Part shown: in pieces, positions 5,818 through 6,315 of the stretch
How the letters are laid out: each line of letters begins with the position of its first letter
How positions within the stretch are numbered: the stretch's first letter is position 1
Source: CADEDV01 sp036374495
GTDB taxonomy: Bacteria > Bacteroidota > Bacteroidia > Chitinophagales > Chitinophagaceae
DNA: 6,315 bases
Assembly (NCBI GenBank): GCA_965652975.1
Contig: CBFGYO010000199.1
Coordinates: 1-6,315, forward strand
Reading direction: 5' to 3'
Notes under the pieces: generated by a model
What the model was told of the DNA's origin: nothing
Databases searched by the model: none
Seen by the model: the letters and a program-made list of their open reading frames with translations, nothing else
Made by a program: the position numbers and the translations under genes

Positions 5818-6195
5818 ATGAAAGCAAAACAATTTAATAGGAGTGGACCGCACCTACCCGTCAGGAACCTCCAGGAAACACTGGCATATTACCGCGAAAA
5901 ACTGGGTTTCACAGATGAATGGACTTTTGGGAATAAGGATGGAGGTATCCGTCGTGATCAAATGCGGCTGTTATTTGGTGAAGACCCGGAATTTGTGAAT
6001 GAAATTAATACTACCACACATCGTTTGCCGCTCGTTTGGTTTGTAGATAATATTGAAGCAATCTATGCCGAGTTTAAAGACAGGAATATTGCCATCGCAG
6101 ATTCCTTGAAAATGCACCCCTATGGTCTTCAGGAATTTTCATTTATTGATATCAACGGATATTATATTCGCATAGCTGAAGCCGAACAAGTATAA
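5818..6195 (+). CDS. VOC superfamily protein, glyoxalase/bleomycin-resistance type
   Basis: A cytosolic 125-aa protein of the glyoxalase/bleomycin-resistance/dioxygenase group. It shows the signature N-terminal strand and helix HLPVRNLQETLAYYREKLGF (residues 12-31), the DGGIRRDQMRLLFGED strand pair (41-56), the central strand LVWFVDNIEAIYAEF (72-86), and the C-terminal LQEFSFIDINGYYIRIAE (104-121), where family members carry the (R/Q)EF-x-(D)PDGN motif. His12 and Glu121 occupy positions that are metal ligands in catalytic VOC enzymes. Antibiotic-binding members use the same fold without metal, so neither resistance nor an enzyme activity can be claimed. It belongs to a different subgroup from the PhnB-like protein encoded about 0.8 kb upstream. 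It starts 40 bp after the preceding stop with no convincing promoter, so it may be cotranscribed with that gene. Confidence 0.9.
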   Translation: MKAKQFNRSGPHLPVRNLQETLAYYREKLGFTDEWTFGNKDGGIRRDQMRLLFGEDPEFVNEINTTTHRLPLVWFVDNIEAIYAEFKDRNIAIADSLKMHPYGLQEFSFIDINGYYIRIAEAEQV

Positions 6196-6228
6196 CTGAT
6201 ACCTGCATACTGCCAATCGAAGTTTACG

Positions 6229-6315
6229 ATGAGAATATATTCCTTGATCATTTTTGTATTGCTGCCCCTTTTTTCCCTATCTCAATATGTAAAGGTCCGG
6301 GGTACCGCCTTCGAC
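6229..6315 (+). CDS. Exported protein, N-terminal fragment cut by window end
   Basis: An ATG 33 bp after the VOC gene opens 29 codons that run off the window in frame. The first ~19 residues (MRIYSLIIFVLLPLFSLSQ) form a typical Bacteroidota signal peptide ending SLSQ. The next residues (YVKVRGTAFD) resemble the start of a carboxypeptidase-regulatory-like domain, which commonly begins with V-x-G-x-(V/I/A)-x-D. The remainder is outside the window, so the function cannot be told; it could be another surface protein or a TonB-dependent receptor. Close spacing with the preceding gene makes cotranscription plausible. Confidence 0.68.
   Translation, partial: MRIYSLIIFVLLPLFSLSQYVKVRGTAFD

Noticed and set aside
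5818..6195. Bleomycin-resistance gene.
   Set aside because: The fold matches, but the family is broad and nothing specific to drug binding is visible; only a VOC family call is justified.

Overview
The window looks like chromosomal DNA of a Bacteroidota, probably a Chitinophagaceae-type bacterium. Reasons: an outer-membrane TonB-dependent receptor with an N-terminal carboxypeptidase-regulatory-like domain, promoter candidates matching the Bacteroidota pattern (TTTG at -33, TAnnTTTG at -7), A-rich rather than Shine-Dalgarno start regions, and several small secreted proteins. The family placement is inference; no rRNA or other marker is present.

Left half (1-3891), minus strand: a complete TonB-dependent receptor gene (stop at 11-13, start near 2458) follows a truncated second copy of its own 5' half (about 3770 down to 2496). 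The cause is a perfect head-to-tail tandem duplication of 1312 bp: 1268-2579 is repeated as 2580-3891. The unit carries the promoter, the start and the first ~400 codons, so the downstream gene stays intact with its own promoter, while the upstream copy runs off the unit into 27 unrelated codons. The receptor resembles the ZnuD-like (zinc uptake) branch of TonB-dependent receptors. Its promoter overlaps a 20-bp inverted repeat that could be an operator.

Right half (3892-6315), plus strand: a divergently transcribed small secreted protein of unknown function (4013-4492), a short heptanucleotide repeat tract, a PhnB-like VOC (glyoxalase-fold) protein (4622-5032) followed by a strong hairpin terminator, a secreted protein with two Asp-rich calcium-loop-like segments (5148-5777), a second, unrelated VOC protein of the bleomycin-resistance type (5818-6195), and the first 29 codons of another exported protein cut by the window edge (6229-6315). 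The plus-strand genes do not form an obvious pathway. They look like ordinary accessory genes, mostly with separate promoters.

The main point of interest is the exact tandem duplication inside the receptor gene (recent event, unstable locus or assembly artefact) and its promoter/operator arrangement. I see no CRISPR array, transposase, integrase, tRNA, rRNA or recognisable defence system.
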